Source: JAAYJT01 sp037445555
Lineage (GTDB): Bacteria; Bacteroidota; Bacteroidia; Bacteroidales; JAAYJT01
Direction: 5' to 3'
Length of the DNA stretch: 64,000 nt
Assembly: GCA_037445555.1 (NCBI GenBank)
Contig: JBBIKG010000001.1
Span: 62,001 to 126,000, forward strand
Both the position numbers and the translations under genes were made by a program. The notes under the pieces are model-generated. The model was not told where the DNA came from and made no database searches. It saw only the letters and a list, made by a program, of their open reading frames with translations. Positions 1-9,736 of the stretch are shown here, one piece after another. The number at the start of each line of letters is the position of its first letter. The stretch's first letter is position 1.

Positions 1-1594
1 GTTTCACCACCTGTGGCATTCTGATTGCCTCAGCCCTGCTTTGGAAAGTGATTTTGTGCTTTTTGGCCCATTCCTTTAGTGCATCGAAGTTGGGAATAAT
101 GAAAGCACTTGCAAACTTCTGGTTTTCGCCGACCACCATGGTCTGTTGAACGAAAAAACTTTCTTTGAGCATATTTTCGATCTGCTGAGGGGCAATATAT
201 TTCCCGTTCGACATTTTGAAAATCTCTTTTTTCCTGTCTGTAATCTTTAAAAATTTATTGTCGACCAGCTCGCCGATATCTCCGGTATGAAACCACCCGT
301 CGCTGTCAATGGCCTCACGGGTATGTTCTTCATCTTTGTAATAACCCATCATAATATTTGGGCCCTTGGCAAGGATTTCTCCATCTTCGGCTATTTTTAC
401 AGTAACGTCATCGAGCACCGGGCCAACGGTTCCCAGCTTGATTTGTCCGGGTTTGGAATAGTTCACAGAAATGATCGGTGAAGTTTCGGTAAGGCCATAG
501 CCTTCGAACACAGGTAAGCCTGCAGTCCAGAAGATTCGGGCCAATCGGGGTTGTAGTGCGGCTCCACCACACCCAATGAAACTGATGTTCGGACTGAGAA
601 CAGCTCTCCACTTACTGAACACGAGCTTATCGGCTAAGGCAAGCTGTAAACGGTAAACCAGTGATTTTCGGGCATAGGGTGCGTAGGATTTGCTAAGCCC
701 CACTGCCCAGGCAAAGATAGCCCGCTTAATACGGCTTAAGGTTTTAGCTTTTGACACGATTTTTTCATAAATCGACTCAAGTAGGCGGGGTACAGTAATA
801 AACCCATCCACCTGCAATTCGCGGATGTCGGCAGCAATGGTGCTAAGGCTTTCTGTATAATAGACACTCACACCAAGGTATTGATACTGGTAGCTGACCA
901 TGTGTTCAAATATGTGAGAAAGGGGCAGGAAACTCAACACCTTGTGGTTGTAGTTCAGGTGCTGGCATTTCGAGGAGGAAATGGCATTGCTGACGATATT
1001 CCTGTGCGAGAGCATTACTCCCTTTGGGGTTCCGGTTGTTCCTGAAGTGTAAATAAGTGTTAACAGGTCGTCGGGTTGAATAGTGTCTTTGATTTTTACG
1101 ATTTCTGGGAGCCTGATTTCCAGATTTTTTTGGCCTTTGGCAACCACTTCTGACCAGTTCAAAGCGCCATCTACCTGGTTAAAGGTGAAAATTTTTTCAA
1201 TAAATGAAAGATCAGGTCGCGCGGCCTCGAGTTTTTCATACAGAGCTTTGTCTGAGACCACCAGAACTTTGGCCTCGCTGTGGTTGAGAATATAAACAAT
1301 CTCCTCAGTGCTGAGGGTGGCATGAATCGGAACGTGCACCATACCAATCTGCGAGGCACCCATTTCAAGAAAATTCCATTCTGGACGGTTGTTTGAAACC
1401 GTGGCTATTTTGTCGCCTTTGCCAAAGCCGAGTTCCAGCAATCCGCAGCTTACTTCATTAACGATGTTGAGATACTCCTGTGCGGAATATTCCTTCCAGT
1501 TTCCAGATTCCTTTATTCCAAATTTGAACCGGCCTATGGTGTCTGGGTTAGCCCGGAAACGGTCGAGCAGGTCAAAGATTCTAGCGATTTGCAT
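1..1594 (-). CDS. Long-chain fatty-acid--CoA ligase (AMP-forming), 3' end cut off by window
   Basis: Acyl-adenylate-forming enzyme that activates fatty acids with ATP and CoA, acting in the cytoplasm or at the inner membrane face. Reading the minus strand from the ATG at 1594 gives MQIARIFDLLDRFR and then an open frame to the window edge (about 531 codons). The AMP-binding P-loop YTSGTTGTPKGV is near residue 180. Further on come the GYGLTETSP motif and the adenylation motif with GWFHTGDIG and DRKKEIFKMSNGKYI, all typical of the FACL/FadD-FAA branch. The N-terminus, including IGMVHVPIHATLS, also fits. A Bacteroidota -7 box lies 44 bases upstream. The C-terminal 60-80 residues are outside the window. 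Substrate chain length cannot be read. Confidence 0.9.
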   Translation of the reverse strand, partial: MQIARIFDLLDRFRANPDTIGRFKFGIKESGNWKEYSAQEYLNIVNEVSCGLLELGFGKGDKIATVSNNRPEWNFLEMGASQIGMVHVPIHATLSTEEIVYILNHSEAKVLVVSDKALYEKLEAARPDLSFIEKIFTFNQVDGALNWSEVVAKGQKNLEIRLPEIVKIKDTIQPDDLLTLIYTSGTTGTPKGVMLSHRNIVSNAISSSKCQHLNYNHKVLSFLPLSHIFEHMVSYQYQYLGVSVYYTESLSTIAADIRELQVDGFITVPRLLESIYEKIVSKAKTLSRIKRAIFAWAVGLSKSYAPYARKSLVYRLQLALADKLVFSKWRAVLSPNISFIGCGGAALQPRLARIFWTAGLPVFEGYGLTETSPIISVNYSKPGQIKLGTVGPVLDDVTVKIAEDGEILAKGPNIMMGYYKDEEHTREAIDSDGWFHTGDIGELVDNKFLKITDRKKEIFKMSNGKYIAPQQIENMLKESFFVQQTMVVGENQKFASAFIIPNFDALKEWAKKHKITFQSRAEAIRMPQVVK

Positions 1595-1637
1595 GAAGGG
1601 TTGATTTTAATGGAGAGGTAGGGGGTGAAATGAGCTG

Positions 1638-1645
1638 CAAAGCTA
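1638..1645 (-). promoter_or_regulatory. -7 box TAGCTTTG for the acyl-CoA ligase
   Basis: Exact match to the Bacteroidota -7 consensus TAnnTTTG on the minus strand, 43 bases before the ligase ATG. The -33 element is not clear. Confidence 0.5.
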
Positions 1646-1832
1646 AGAATAATTTTGAATGCCTCTCATCGACTGAAAATTAGATCAGAGACCCTTTTTG
1701 GAGGATACAGTCTGACTTCTGAGTTTTTGCAGTGTTTGCTTACCAATGAAATTGAGAAATATTCAAGTGCAGCTAACAGATTTTCTATACATTAGCTATT
1801 CAAATTGCGTTCAACATTAAATTCATTACACT

Positions 1833-4800
1833 ATGTCTCGACTCATTTTATCTATTCTGCTAGCTTTAGTACTTAGTGCACCCATTTTTCGGGTAAATGC
1901 GCAGTCAGCACCTGGCACCGACCTGCTCACTGCCGAAACGCTCAAAGGGCTGAAATTTAGAAATATTGGCCCGGCTTTGATGTCAGGAAGAATTGCTGAC
2001 ATCGCTATACATCCGGAAAACAATAATCTCTGGTACGTAGCCGTTGGATCGGGGGGAGTTTGGAAAACCGAGAACTCGGGAACCACATGGACTCCCATAT
2101 TCGATAATCAAGGATCCTATTCCATCGGTTGTATCACTATTGATTCGTCAAACCCCTACAATATATGGGTTGGCACCGGCGAAAACATCGGAGGGCGACA
2201 TGTAGGATACGGTGATGGCATCTATCGCAGCCGTGATGGGGGTGCATCATGGAAAAACATGGGTCTGAAAAGCTCAGAACACATTTCGAAAATAGTCGTT
2301 CATCCGACCAACTCCGACATACTTTGGGTGGCAGCCCAGGGTCCGCTCTGGTCGAAAGGCGGAGACAGAGGAGTGTTTAAAACGGTAGATGGCGGACAGA
2401 CCTGGAAAAAGGTTCTGGGTGATGATGAGTGGACAGGAGCAACGGACCTGATTATTGATCCGCGCGACCCGTTATGCCTGTATGCAGCCACCTGGCAAAG
2501 ACACCGCACCGTGGCAGCCTATATGGGCGGTGGTCCAGGTACTGCCATTTATCGTTCGCTGAACAGCGGCGAAACCTGGGAAAAACTCACCAAGGGTTTG
2601 CCAGCATCGAATATGGGAAAGATAGGATTGGCCATATCGCCGCAAAAACCAGACGTAATTTATGCAGCGATCGAGCTTGACCGCAGAACCGGTGGTGTAT
2701 ATCGCAGTGCTGATCGTGGGCAGAGCTGGACAAAACAATCCGATGCCGTTTCTGGAGGAACCGGTCCTCACTATTACCAGGAGTTGTATGCATGTCCTCA
2801 CAGGTTCGATCGACTGTACCTTGCGGATGTTTATATGCAAATCTCCGACGACGGAGGTCAGACTTTCAGAAGAATGAATGAGCGCCACAAGCATGTGGAT
2901 AATCATGCCATCGCTTTCAGGATGAATGACCCGAACTACCTGCTGGTGGGCCATGATGGTGGGTTACACGAAACATTCGACCTGACAAAAACCTGGAAAT
3001 ACCTGGCTAATCTGCCGGTCACCCAGTTTTACAAAGTTGCGGTGGATGATGCTTTTCCGTTCTACAATGTGTATGGCGGCACCCAGGACAACAATACCCA
3101 GGGGGGGCCTTCGCGCACGGATAACGTACACGGTATCAGCAATGCCGACTGGTTTATCACCTTATACGCCGATGGGCATCAACCCGCGACCGAACCAGGC
3201 AATCCCAACATAGTTTATTCTCAGACCCAGCAAGGTGGGCTATTCAGACATGACCGGGCCACAGGTGAGATCGTGTTTATTAAACCTCAGCCCGGAGAAA
3301 ATGACAGGCAGGAGCGTTTTAACTGGGACGCCCCTATCCTCATAAGCCCGCACAGCCCTGCGCGCCTGTACCATGCATCACAACGGGTTTGGCGATCGGA
3401 TGACCGCGGTGACAGCTGGAAGCCCATCTCGGGAGATCTTACCCGCAATCAGCAAAGGATAACCCAACCACTGATGGATAAAACCTGGAGCTGGGATTCG
3501 CAATGGGATTTTCAGGCAATGTCGGATTACAGCAGCATCACCTCGCTGGCTGAGTCACCGTTGCGAGAGGGTTTGATCTATGCCGGGACAGATGACGGAC
3601 TCATACAGGTGACTGAAGATGGAGGAAAATCGTGGCGCAGGATTGAAGTAAGCGCGTTGCCCGGTGTGCCCAAAACAGCTTTTATCAACGATATTAAAGC
3701 AGACCATTTTGAACCGGCTACAGTGTACGTTGTGCTCGACAACCACAAATTTGGAGACTATACGCCTTATGTATTTAAGAGCATGGATCTAGGCAGGTCA
3801 TGGGTGTCAATAAGAGCGAATATCCCTGATCGCACACTTACATGGCGGATCGTTCAGGATCATGTGAAATCAGATCTGCTCTTTTTGGCAACAGAATTTG
3901 GAATCTATGTTACCATTAACGGAGGTAAACGCTGGACTCAGCTCATGGGCGATCTGCCTGTGATATCTTTTCGCGATCTGGCGATACAGCGACGTGAGAA
4001 CGACCTAATAGGGGCTTCGTTCGGTCGGGGATTTTTCATTCTCGACGATTACAGTGTTCTCAGGCAGATTTCAGACCAGCAACTTCAGCAGGAGGCCATT
4101 CTTTTCCCTTCACGAAAAGCCTGGTGGTATATTCCTCGTCAGACACTTGGTACAACAGATAAAAAAGCCTCGCAGGGAGATGCCTATTTTATGGCCGATA
4201 ATCCTCCGTTTGGAGTAGTTTTTACCTACTTTCTCAAGGATTCGTATGATACACGGCAGTCTGCTCGCCGGGCCGCCGAAAAAGAGCTTGTCAAACAAGG
4301 CAAGGATGTCCCCTTCCCCGGATGGGATGCACTGGAGGCTGAACGCAGGCAGGATAAACCAAAAATCTGGATTTTCATATCAGATATTAATGATAATTAT
4401 CTCACGCGGGTCGAGGGTTCGATGAACAAGGGAGTGCAGCGTATTGCATGGGATCTTCAACTTACGAGCCCCGGTGTGACGCGCAGTGAGCAGGGTGAAA
4501 GGGAACAAAGGGGCGGAGCCATGGTAGCTCCAGGTAAATATAAGGCCACTCTGATGAAACAGACAGATGGAGTCTTCAGCAAGCTGTCAGGTCCGGTTGA
4601 CTTTGAAGTGACACCCTTGCGTAAAGGCTCACTTGAGGCGGCATCGCCGGAAAAGGTTGCCGCATTCTGGAAAGAACTTCAGGAATTCAGGCGATCCACA
4701 TCAGCAGCGGGCGCTGCCTTGGCCTCTGCCTTGCGCCGCATTGATGCCATGAGGAGCGCATTGATCCGTGCATCCATATATCCGGTTGACCTTGAAAAAC

Positions 4801-5111
4801 AGATTTTGTCAGTGCGTGATCAATTGCTGGTACTCGACGAGGAGATGAACGGAAACCGTTCAAAACAGCAGGTGGGAGAGAAAGATGCCCCGAGCATCTA
4901 CAGCAGGTTGGGTGCAGCCAGTCAGGGCACGGCCAACTCCACATACGGGCCTACTCTTACACATAAACAACAACTCGACATCGCCCGACGGCAGTATGAG
5001 GCACTGCGGCCGCGGCTGGAAGATATCCGTTTAAGCAAGATTCCAGCTATCGAAAAAATGCTTCAGGCAGCGGGGGCACCATGGATGGAAGGCCAGCCTC
5101 TGCCGGAGTAG
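1833..5111 (+). CDS. Exported VPS10/BNR-repeat beta-propeller protein
   Basis: Large exported protein (1092 aa) with an N-terminal signal peptide (hydrophobic stretch, cleavage after VNAQ near residue 24). The first 750 residues carry many BNR/Asp-box repeats of the form S-x-D-x-G-x-x-W, such as SRDGGASWK, TVDGGQTWKK, SADRGQSWTK, SDDRGDSWK and TEDGGKSWRR. These fold as one or two sortilin/VPS10-type beta-propellers. A C-terminal helical part (about 930-1090) follows a short beta region. Such proteins are common in Bacteroidota and are often annotated as glycosyl hydrolases, but no catalytic residues can be assigned from the repeats. It faces the EEP gene tail to tail, 34 bases apart. Substrate or ligand unknown. 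Confidence 0.85.
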   Translation: MSRLILSILLALVLSAPIFRVNAQSAPGTDLLTAETLKGLKFRNIGPALMSGRIADIAIHPENNNLWYVAVGSGGVWKTENSGTTWTPIFDNQGSYSIGCITIDSSNPYNIWVGTGENIGGRHVGYGDGIYRSRDGGASWKNMGLKSSEHISKIVVHPTNSDILWVAAQGPLWSKGGDRGVFKTVDGGQTWKKVLGDDEWTGATDLIIDPRDPLCLYAATWQRHRTVAAYMGGGPGTAIYRSLNSGETWEKLTKGLPASNMGKIGLAISPQKPDVIYAAIELDRRTGGVYRSADRGQSWTKQSDAVSGGTGPHYYQELYACPHRFDRLYLADVYMQISDDGGQTFRRMNERHKHVDNHAIAFRMNDPNYLLVGHDGGLHETFDLTKTWKYLANLPVTQFYKVAVDDAFPFYNVYGGTQDNNTQGGPSRTDNVHGISNADWFITLYADGHQPATEPGNPNIVYSQTQQGGLFRHDRATGEIVFIKPQPGENDRQERFNWDAPILISPHSPARLYHASQRVWRSDDRGDSWKPISGDLTRNQQRITQPLMDKTWSWDSQWDFQAMSDYSSITSLAESPLREGLIYAGTDDGLIQVTEDGGKSWRRIEVSALPGVPKTAFINDIKADHFEPATVYVVLDNHKFGDYTPYVFKSMDLGRSWVSIRANIPDRTLTWRIVQDHVKSDLLFLATEFGIYVTINGGKRWTQLMGDLPVISFRDLAIQRRENDLIGASFGRGFFILDDYSVLRQISDQQLQQEAILFPSRKAWWYIPRQTLGTTDKKASQGDAYFMADNPPFGVVFTYFLKDSYDTRQSARRAAEKELVKQGKDVPFPGWDALEAERRQDKPKIWIFISDINDNYLTRVEGSMNKGVQRIAWDLQLTSPGVTRSEQGEREQRGGAMVAPGKYKATLMKQTDGVFSKLSGPVDFEVTPLRKGSLEAASPEKVAAFWKELQEFRRSTSAAGAALASALRRIDAMRSALIRASIYPVDLEKQILSVRDQLLVLDEEMNGNRSKQQVGEKDAPSIYSRLGAASQGTANSTYGPTLTHKQQLDIARRQYEALRPRLEDIRLSKIPAIEKMLQAAGAPWMEGQPLPE

Positions 5112-5145
5112 AGATACTATAGCAATGGGTTGCAGGTAACCCGCA

Positions 5146-6435
5146 TCACATCTTTACTACCTTGAAACTTCGGGCAAGGTTCGGCAGGTGTATAGTAATA
5201 ATATAGAATCCAGGCCTTAAATGACTGGCTGCTATCCGTATGACCTCGTAGGTGCTGCAGCTGTGCGAAGAAACAACTTCTCCCAGCATCGAAATAATTT
5301 CAACTTTTACTTGTTGGCCAGTCAGTACCGGCGGGAGGTAGATAACCAGTTCATCGCCGACGGGATTGACTACTTTAACTGGAAAAGTACTTCTGACTTC
5401 TGCAAGACTCGTAAAGGAAGGTTGGTTGATAGCCAGGCTGAGCATTACCGGTAAATGATCCGACATCTGAAAAAGGGCTTCTATGACTGTCTGTGGTGCT
5501 GAAACATTTGTTGGCCAATCGGTGAGTGCCTGATTAAACCTGCGCCCATCCTGACCGATGGTCATATAGGAACCGGGCACATACATTACCTTGTCAAGCC
5601 CAAGCCGGATATCGTTTGAAATAAGTATAAAATCAAACCTGTCGTCGAGTCCGCCTGTGCTGTGGCATCCTTCTGAAATGGTCCGGGTGCTTTGGGTATG
5701 AATACTGGCGTAAGTTCCGTTGTTGCTCCAGTCGCCCGGCTGATTCACCGGGTCGTAGAAACGGTAATTGATGCTCGCGAAATTAAGCAAGTCTTGGTAG
5801 GCCGGCTCGAATGACGAGTAAAGGTTGAGATCGCCCATAAAAAGATAATTGCCCGGTTGCTTAAAGGCCTTAAGATAATTCATGGCATTGAGGGTCATGG
5901 CGGAACGGCTGGCCTGATCTGCAGGAGTGTTACCTGATTTCAGATGAGCAACAATGCAGTGAATAAATGTGGTATCGCCTTTTGCGAGTGCAGGCGAATT
6001 ATAGTAAAGGCTGTAAAGATCGATATCGCGGGTTGCTGATTGAATCACCTCCTGAGATCGCAAGGTCAGTTTCTGATTGTTGAAATATAACTGGTTGACG
6101 ATGGATGAACCGGCCACATTTATACTCCTGGCCCTGGAATAAGGTGTCTTAGTTATTTCGGCAAATACATTGGTTATAATACGCTGCTGATAGAAGTCCA
6201 GATTCGATATTTCGTTTACGGTGAATATATCGGGCCGGGTATGTTGCAGGATGGTTCTCAGGTAACCTTCCTTCGTAAGATAATAGTTGTTTGTGCTTGT
6301 ACAAAAACTTGTAATGGATCCGTGGTACAGAAGGTTGTATTGCATCACCCTCAGTGTATCCTGGGCAAATAGGGCAAGGTAGTTTACGCCAAGTAAAATG
6401 ATTGACAACACCCATTTAATGATTCGGCTTGCCAT
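5146..6435 (-). CDS. Secreted endonuclease/exonuclease/phosphatase-family protein with T9SS sorting domain
   Basis: 429 aa. Signal peptide MASRIIKWVLSIILLG...FAQ, then an EEP-fold catalytic domain (about 28-335) with the metal/phosphate motifs MQYNLLYHG, VNEIS, MGDLNLYS (GDxN) and SDHLPVML (SDH). The last 80 residues (about 350-429) form a type A T9SS C-terminal sorting domain with PVxVVNPVGDEL, GxVV and LRPGFYII. It should be exported across both membranes and either anchored or released. It could act on nucleic acid, sphingomyelin or phospho-sugars; the motifs do not decide. It starts 6 bases after radA stops, so it is probably the last gene of the panD-flippase-rfaE2-radA transcript. Confidence 0.85.
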   Translation of the reverse strand: MASRIIKWVLSIILLGVNYLALFAQDTLRVMQYNLLYHGSITSFCTSTNNYYLTKEGYLRTILQHTRPDIFTVNEISNLDFYQQRIITNVFAEITKTPYSRARSINVAGSSIVNQLYFNNQKLTLRSQEVIQSATRDIDLYSLYYNSPALAKGDTTFIHCIVAHLKSGNTPADQASRSAMTLNAMNYLKAFKQPGNYLFMGDLNLYSSFEPAYQDLLNFASINYRFYDPVNQPGDWSNNGTYASIHTQSTRTISEGCHSTGGLDDRFDFILISNDIRLGLDKVMYVPGSYMTIGQDGRRFNQALTDWPTNVSAPQTVIEALFQMSDHLPVMLSLAINQPSFTSLAEVRSTFPVKVVNPVGDELVIYLPPVLTGQQVKVEIISMLGEVVSSHSCSTYEVIRIAASHLRPGFYIITIHLPNLARSFKVVKM

Positions 6436-6441
6436 AACCGG

Positions 6442-7803
6442 TCAGAATAGTACTTTCTGCAACTCATTTACCCTTGCTACCGGAATAATCTCGATTGTAA
6501 ACCGTGCAGGGTCAATTCCTTTCAGATTGTATTTAGAAATAAATATTTTCTCGAAGCCCAGTTTTTGAGCTTCAGAAACACGCTGATCGATTTTATTTAC
6601 TGAGCGTATTTCACCCGAAAGGCCAACTTCTCCGGCAAAACAAATTTTGTTGGCGACAGGTTCATCAATTAGTGAGGAGAGTACGGCCGCGATAACGGCC
6701 ATGTCTGTGGCAGGTTCGTCAATACGGATTCCTCCTGTTATATTGAGAAATACATCCTTGGCACCAAGCCTGAACCCCAGCCTCCGTTCTATGACGGCAA
6801 GTAGCATATTCAACCTGCGAGCATCAAACCCTGTGGTGCTGCGCTGAGGAGTGCCGTAAACAGCGCTGCTGACCAATGCCTGGATCTCGATGAGCAATGG
6901 CCTTTGTCCTTCTATGGTAGAGGCTACAGTGATTCCGCTGATTTCTTCTTCGCGTTGGGATAATAGTATTTCGGAGGGGTTGCTCACCTGTCTCAGTCCC
7001 GTGCTGGCCATTTCGAATATTCCGATTTCAGAGGTTGAACCAAAGCGGTTCTTGGTAGCCCTCAGTATGCGATATCCATAGTGCCGCTCGCCTTCAAACT
7101 GCAACACGGTATCTACCATGTGTTCCAGAATTTTGGGGCCTGCAATGGCTCCATCCTTGGTAATATGCCCAATCAGCACAACAGGCGTATTGGTTTGTTT
7201 GGAATATTTCTGTAGTGCCGCCGCACATTCTCTTACCTGTGAAATGCTCCCCGCTGTAGAATCTATCACATCCGAAGTGAGGGTTTGGATCGAATCAACC
7301 ACCAGCAGCTGTGGTTCGACCTCTATCAGCTGCTGAATGATATCCTGGATGGAGGTATTGCTATAAATGAAGCATTGTTCATTGCCAGCTTCCAGACGCT
7401 GGGCGCGCATGGCAATCTGGTCGGGGCTTTCTTCGCCCGATACATACAGGGTTTTCAGAGGCACATCGAGCACCAGTTGCAGCATCAGGGTCGATTTTCC
7501 AATACCGGGTTCTCCGCCCAGCAGTATCACCGAACCGGGCACAACGCCACCTCCCAGCACGCGGTTGAATTCCTCATTCCGTGTATCAATACGGGCAACA
7601 GCTCCGCTGCCAACCTGGTTAATGCTTTTGGATTTCACCGCTGCAACTTTATCCCCTTTATTCCATTGAATGTTTTTTTCGGTACGGTGAATTACTTCTT
7701 CCACATAGGTGTTCCATTCGCCGCATGCATTGCACCGGCCCATCCATTTTGACGACTGAGCTCCGCAATTCTGACAAAAAAAGGCAGTTTGGGTCTTCGC
7801 CAT
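6442..7803 (-). CDS. radA: DNA repair protein RadA
   Basis: Cytoplasmic RecA-like ATPase that promotes branch migration in recombination. All diagnostic parts are present in 453 aa, the normal length: an N-terminal zinc finger (C10, C13, C24, C27), Walker A GGEPGIGKST (96-105), Walker B LLVVDSIQT, the RadA-specific KNRFG motif (251-255), and a C-terminal Lon-protease-like domain (about 290-453) ending with KIFISKYNLKG. It is 5 bases downstream of rfaE2 on the same strand and probably co-transcribed. Confidence 0.97.
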   Translation of the reverse strand: MAKTQTAFFCQNCGAQSSKWMGRCNACGEWNTYVEEVIHRTEKNIQWNKGDKVAAVKSKSINQVGSGAVARIDTRNEEFNRVLGGGVVPGSVILLGGEPGIGKSTLMLQLVLDVPLKTLYVSGEESPDQIAMRAQRLEAGNEQCFIYSNTSIQDIIQQLIEVEPQLLVVDSIQTLTSDVIDSTAGSISQVRECAAALQKYSKQTNTPVVLIGHITKDGAIAGPKILEHMVDTVLQFEGERHYGYRILRATKNRFGSTSEIGIFEMASTGLRQVSNPSEILLSQREEEISGITVASTIEGQRPLLIEIQALVSSAVYGTPQRSTTGFDARRLNMLLAVIERRLGFRLGAKDVFLNITGGIRIDEPATDMAVIAAVLSSLIDEPVANKICFAGEVGLSGEIRSVNKIDQRVSEAQKLGFEKIFISKYNLKGIDPARFTIEIIPVARVNELQKVLF

Positions 7804-7808
7804 GGGAT

Positions 7809-8303
7809 TCAGGAGGATTCTTTAATCCGGTTTATCAGGCCGGTAGTTGAATACCCTTCGAGAAGGTCAACGGTAAGGACCTGACCGCCTCGCTTTTGTA
7901 CTATATCGTGGCCGGCAATATCTTCCACCCTATAGTCTTTGCCTTTTACAAGCACATCGGGCTGGATTGCTTGTATAAGTTCATATGGGGTGTCATTGTC
8001 AAAAAAAATCACCGCGTCCACAAACGAAAGCGCTGCAAGCATCAGCGCCCGGGCTTCCTGATTGTTGAACGGACGCTTACTACCTTTTAGACGACGCACC
8101 GAATCATCCGAATTCAATCCTATAATCAGAATATCACCCGTATCGGCCGCCTTGCTCAGGTAATCAATGTGTCCTGCGTGCAGTATATCGAAACATCCAT
8201 TGCTAAAGACGATTTTCTTCTCTTTAAACTTCCATGCGGCAATGAGCCTGGAAAGGTCTTGAGGCGAAACAATTTTTCGTCGGATGAAATCAAGGGTTGA
8301 CAT
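7809..8303 (-). CDS. rfaE2: D-glycero-beta-D-manno-heptose 1-phosphate adenylyltransferase
   Basis: Makes ADP-heptose from heptose 1-phosphate and ATP, for the lipopolysaccharide inner core or related glycans. This is the stand-alone nucleotidyltransferase (164 aa) corresponding to the C-terminal half of E. coli HldE. The cytidylyltransferase-fold HxGH motif is visible in GCFDILHAGHIDYL (about 36-49), followed by the LNSDDSVRRLKG and VLVKGKDY motifs. Its start overlaps the end of the upstream flippase-like gene by 14 bases, so the two are translationally linked. No kinase half (rfaE1) is in this window. Confidence 0.93.
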   Translation of the reverse strand: MSTLDFIRRKIVSPQDLSRLIAAWKFKEKKIVFSNGCFDILHAGHIDYLSKAADTGDILIIGLNSDDSVRRLKGSKRPFNNQEARALMLAALSFVDAVIFFDNDTPYELIQAIQPDVLVKGKDYRVEDIAGHDIVQKRGGQVLTVDLLEGYSTTGLINRIKESS

Positions 8304-9309
8304 GTGGCTTGGGCTTTTTTCTGGTGATAATCAGCGCAAAGGCAATGAAGGTGATGAGTATTATAAAGAAAAGCTGTGCGGCATGAGAAATCAAGGCAAA
8401 CGAAGCAGCGGGTTCGGCAGGAATATGAAACACTTCAATCAGGGTTTTGGTAACAATCCAGTGGTAGGCCCCAATACCAGCCGGAACGGGCATAACCATG
8501 GCGAGGGATCCCATCATCAGCAGGGTGGCCGCATCGGCCAAGGCAAGGTGTGAGGTGGCGGCCAACGCCCGGAAAGGAATATAGGCCATGAAAAAATACA
8601 TAGCCCATATGATGACCGTATGCATCATGAAGGCTTTTTTATTGGGTAGGTTCTTTATGGATTTGATTCCTGAAACAAAACCAAGCAAAAGATCCTTCAT
8701 TTTTTTGTAGAACGACAGTTTGCGTATAAAGGGCATGCTAAATCTGAGAAGGAGCCAAAAAAGAAACAGGGTGATTAGAAGTCCTGCGGCAAATAATAAC
8801 ATTAGCCACACTGATCCTGACATGCGCTCTGAAACCGGTTCTACGACCATGCGTTCCAGAAACCCGCGGAGTAACCCAAACTGGCTCAGGATAACAAGGA
8901 TCATGATAACCACGAGCGTAATCAAATCAAACAGTCGTTCAGCGATCACAGTGCCAATCAGCCGGTTCATCGGAATATGGTCGCTACGGCTGAGCACCGT
9001 ACATCGGGTAATTTCGCCCAGCCTCGGCACGGCCATATTGGCAAAATAGCCCGTCATCACGGCATAAAAGGTTGACCAGGTGTTTGTTTTATGCCCCAGC
9101 GCCTCAATCATGATATTCCAGCGCATAGCCCGGCTAACGTGTGAGATAAACCCGGGGACAAGTGCCAGGAGAATCCACAGATAGTAAGCGTTCTTAATAA
9201 CATTCCAGATCTGGGCCAGGTTGATCCCTCGCAGAGCAAGCCAAAGCAGCAGGATTCCGACAAGAAAAAAGATCAAATACCTGACCGAGGAGACCAGTAT
9301 GGTTTTCAA
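8290..9309 (-). CDS. Flippase-like / lysylphosphatidylglycerol-synthase-type transmembrane protein
   Basis: 339 aa polytopic inner-membrane protein with about eight hydrophobic segments. It matches the LPG_synthase_TM (UPF0104, AglD/MprF-flippase-like) family, with family signatures such as FISHVSRAMRWNIMIEALG, GYFANMAVPRLGEITRC, AERLFDLITL and MPVPAGIGAYHWI. Members are proposed to move lipids or lipid-linked glycans, or to assist their synthesis; no substrate can be assigned here. It lies 3 bases after panD and overlaps rfaE2, placing it in the panD-flippase-rfaE2-radA unit. Confidence 0.85.
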   Translation of the reverse strand: MKTILVSSVRYLIFFLVGILLLWLALRGINLAQIWNVIKNAYYLWILLALVPGFISHVSRAMRWNIMIEALGHKTNTWSTFYAVMTGYFANMAVPRLGEITRCTVLSRSDHIPMNRLIGTVIAERLFDLITLVVIMILVILSQFGLLRGFLERMVVEPVSERMSGSVWLMLLFAAGLLITLFLFWLLLRFSMPFIRKLSFYKKMKDLLLGFVSGIKSIKNLPNKKAFMMHTVIIWAMYFFMAYIPFRALAATSHLALADAATLLMMGSLAMVMPVPAGIGAYHWIVTKTLIEVFHIPAEPAASFALISHAAQLFFIILITFIAFALIITRKKPKPHVNP

Positions 9310-9312
9310 GAC

Positions 9313-9663
9313 CTATGAAAGTTTATTGTTAGCTGCAGGGAAGATTACGACCGGCTTAAACTGTTTAGCCTCATCTACTGGCATCATGGCAAAAGACACA
9401 ATGATCACAACATCGCCCGGCATCACTTTGCGTGCAGCGGCACCATTCAAAATTACATCGCCCGAACTTCGCCTTCCCTTAATGACATAGGTTTCAAGGC
9501 GTTCGCCATTATTAACATTCAATACCTGAACCTTTTCAAACTCAATCAGGTTTGCTGCATCCATCAGGTCCTCGTCAAGGGTGATACTACCTATATAGTT
9601 AAGATTGGCATCAGTTACAGTGGCCCGGTGTATCTTCGATTTTAAGACTTCAATTTGCATCAT
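9313..9663 (-). CDS. panD: Aspartate 1-decarboxylase
   Basis: Pyruvoyl enzyme that makes beta-alanine from L-aspartate for pantothenate and CoA. The 116 aa length is normal. The self-cleavage site Gly-Ser is present in NYIGSITLDEDLMDAA (G25-S26, or G24-S25 if the second ATG is used), and the ERLETYVI and NGAAARKVMPGDVVIIVSFA motifs are intact. The start is ATGATG; either ATG is possible (9663 or 9660). A -7 box about 23 bases upstream gives it its own promoter although pxpC ends only 73 bases away. Its usual partner panC is 3.6 kb upstream, separated by the pxp/NRAMP cassette. Confidence 0.97.
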   Translation of the reverse strand: MMQIEVLKSKIHRATVTDANLNYIGSITLDEDLMDAANLIEFEKVQVLNVNNGERLETYVIKGRRSSGDVILNGAAARKVMPGDVVIIVSFAMMPVDEAKQFKPVVIFPAANNKLS

Positions 9664-9685
9664 TGGGGTGATCCTTTCGAAGGTG

Positions 9686-9693
9686 CAAAGATA
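9686..9693 (-). promoter_or_regulatory. -7 box TATCTTTG for panD
   Basis: Exact TAnnTTTG on the minus strand in the pxpC-panD gap. Transcription would begin around 9679, just before the panD ATG. This suggests panD-flippase-rfaE2-radA is an independent unit. Confidence 0.55.
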
Positions 9694-9736
9694 CAGATTC
9701 TTCGCAAATTACCGTAAATGCCCTCCATTGTCCGAT

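Noticed and set aside
2472..2954. 160-codon minus-strand frame inside the BNR-propeller gene
   Set aside because: Lies opposite a strongly supported exported protein, and its residues look like a reverse reading of coding DNA with no family match.
7285..7752. 155-codon plus-strand frame inside radA
   Set aside because: Opposite the RadA core, whose motifs are unambiguous.
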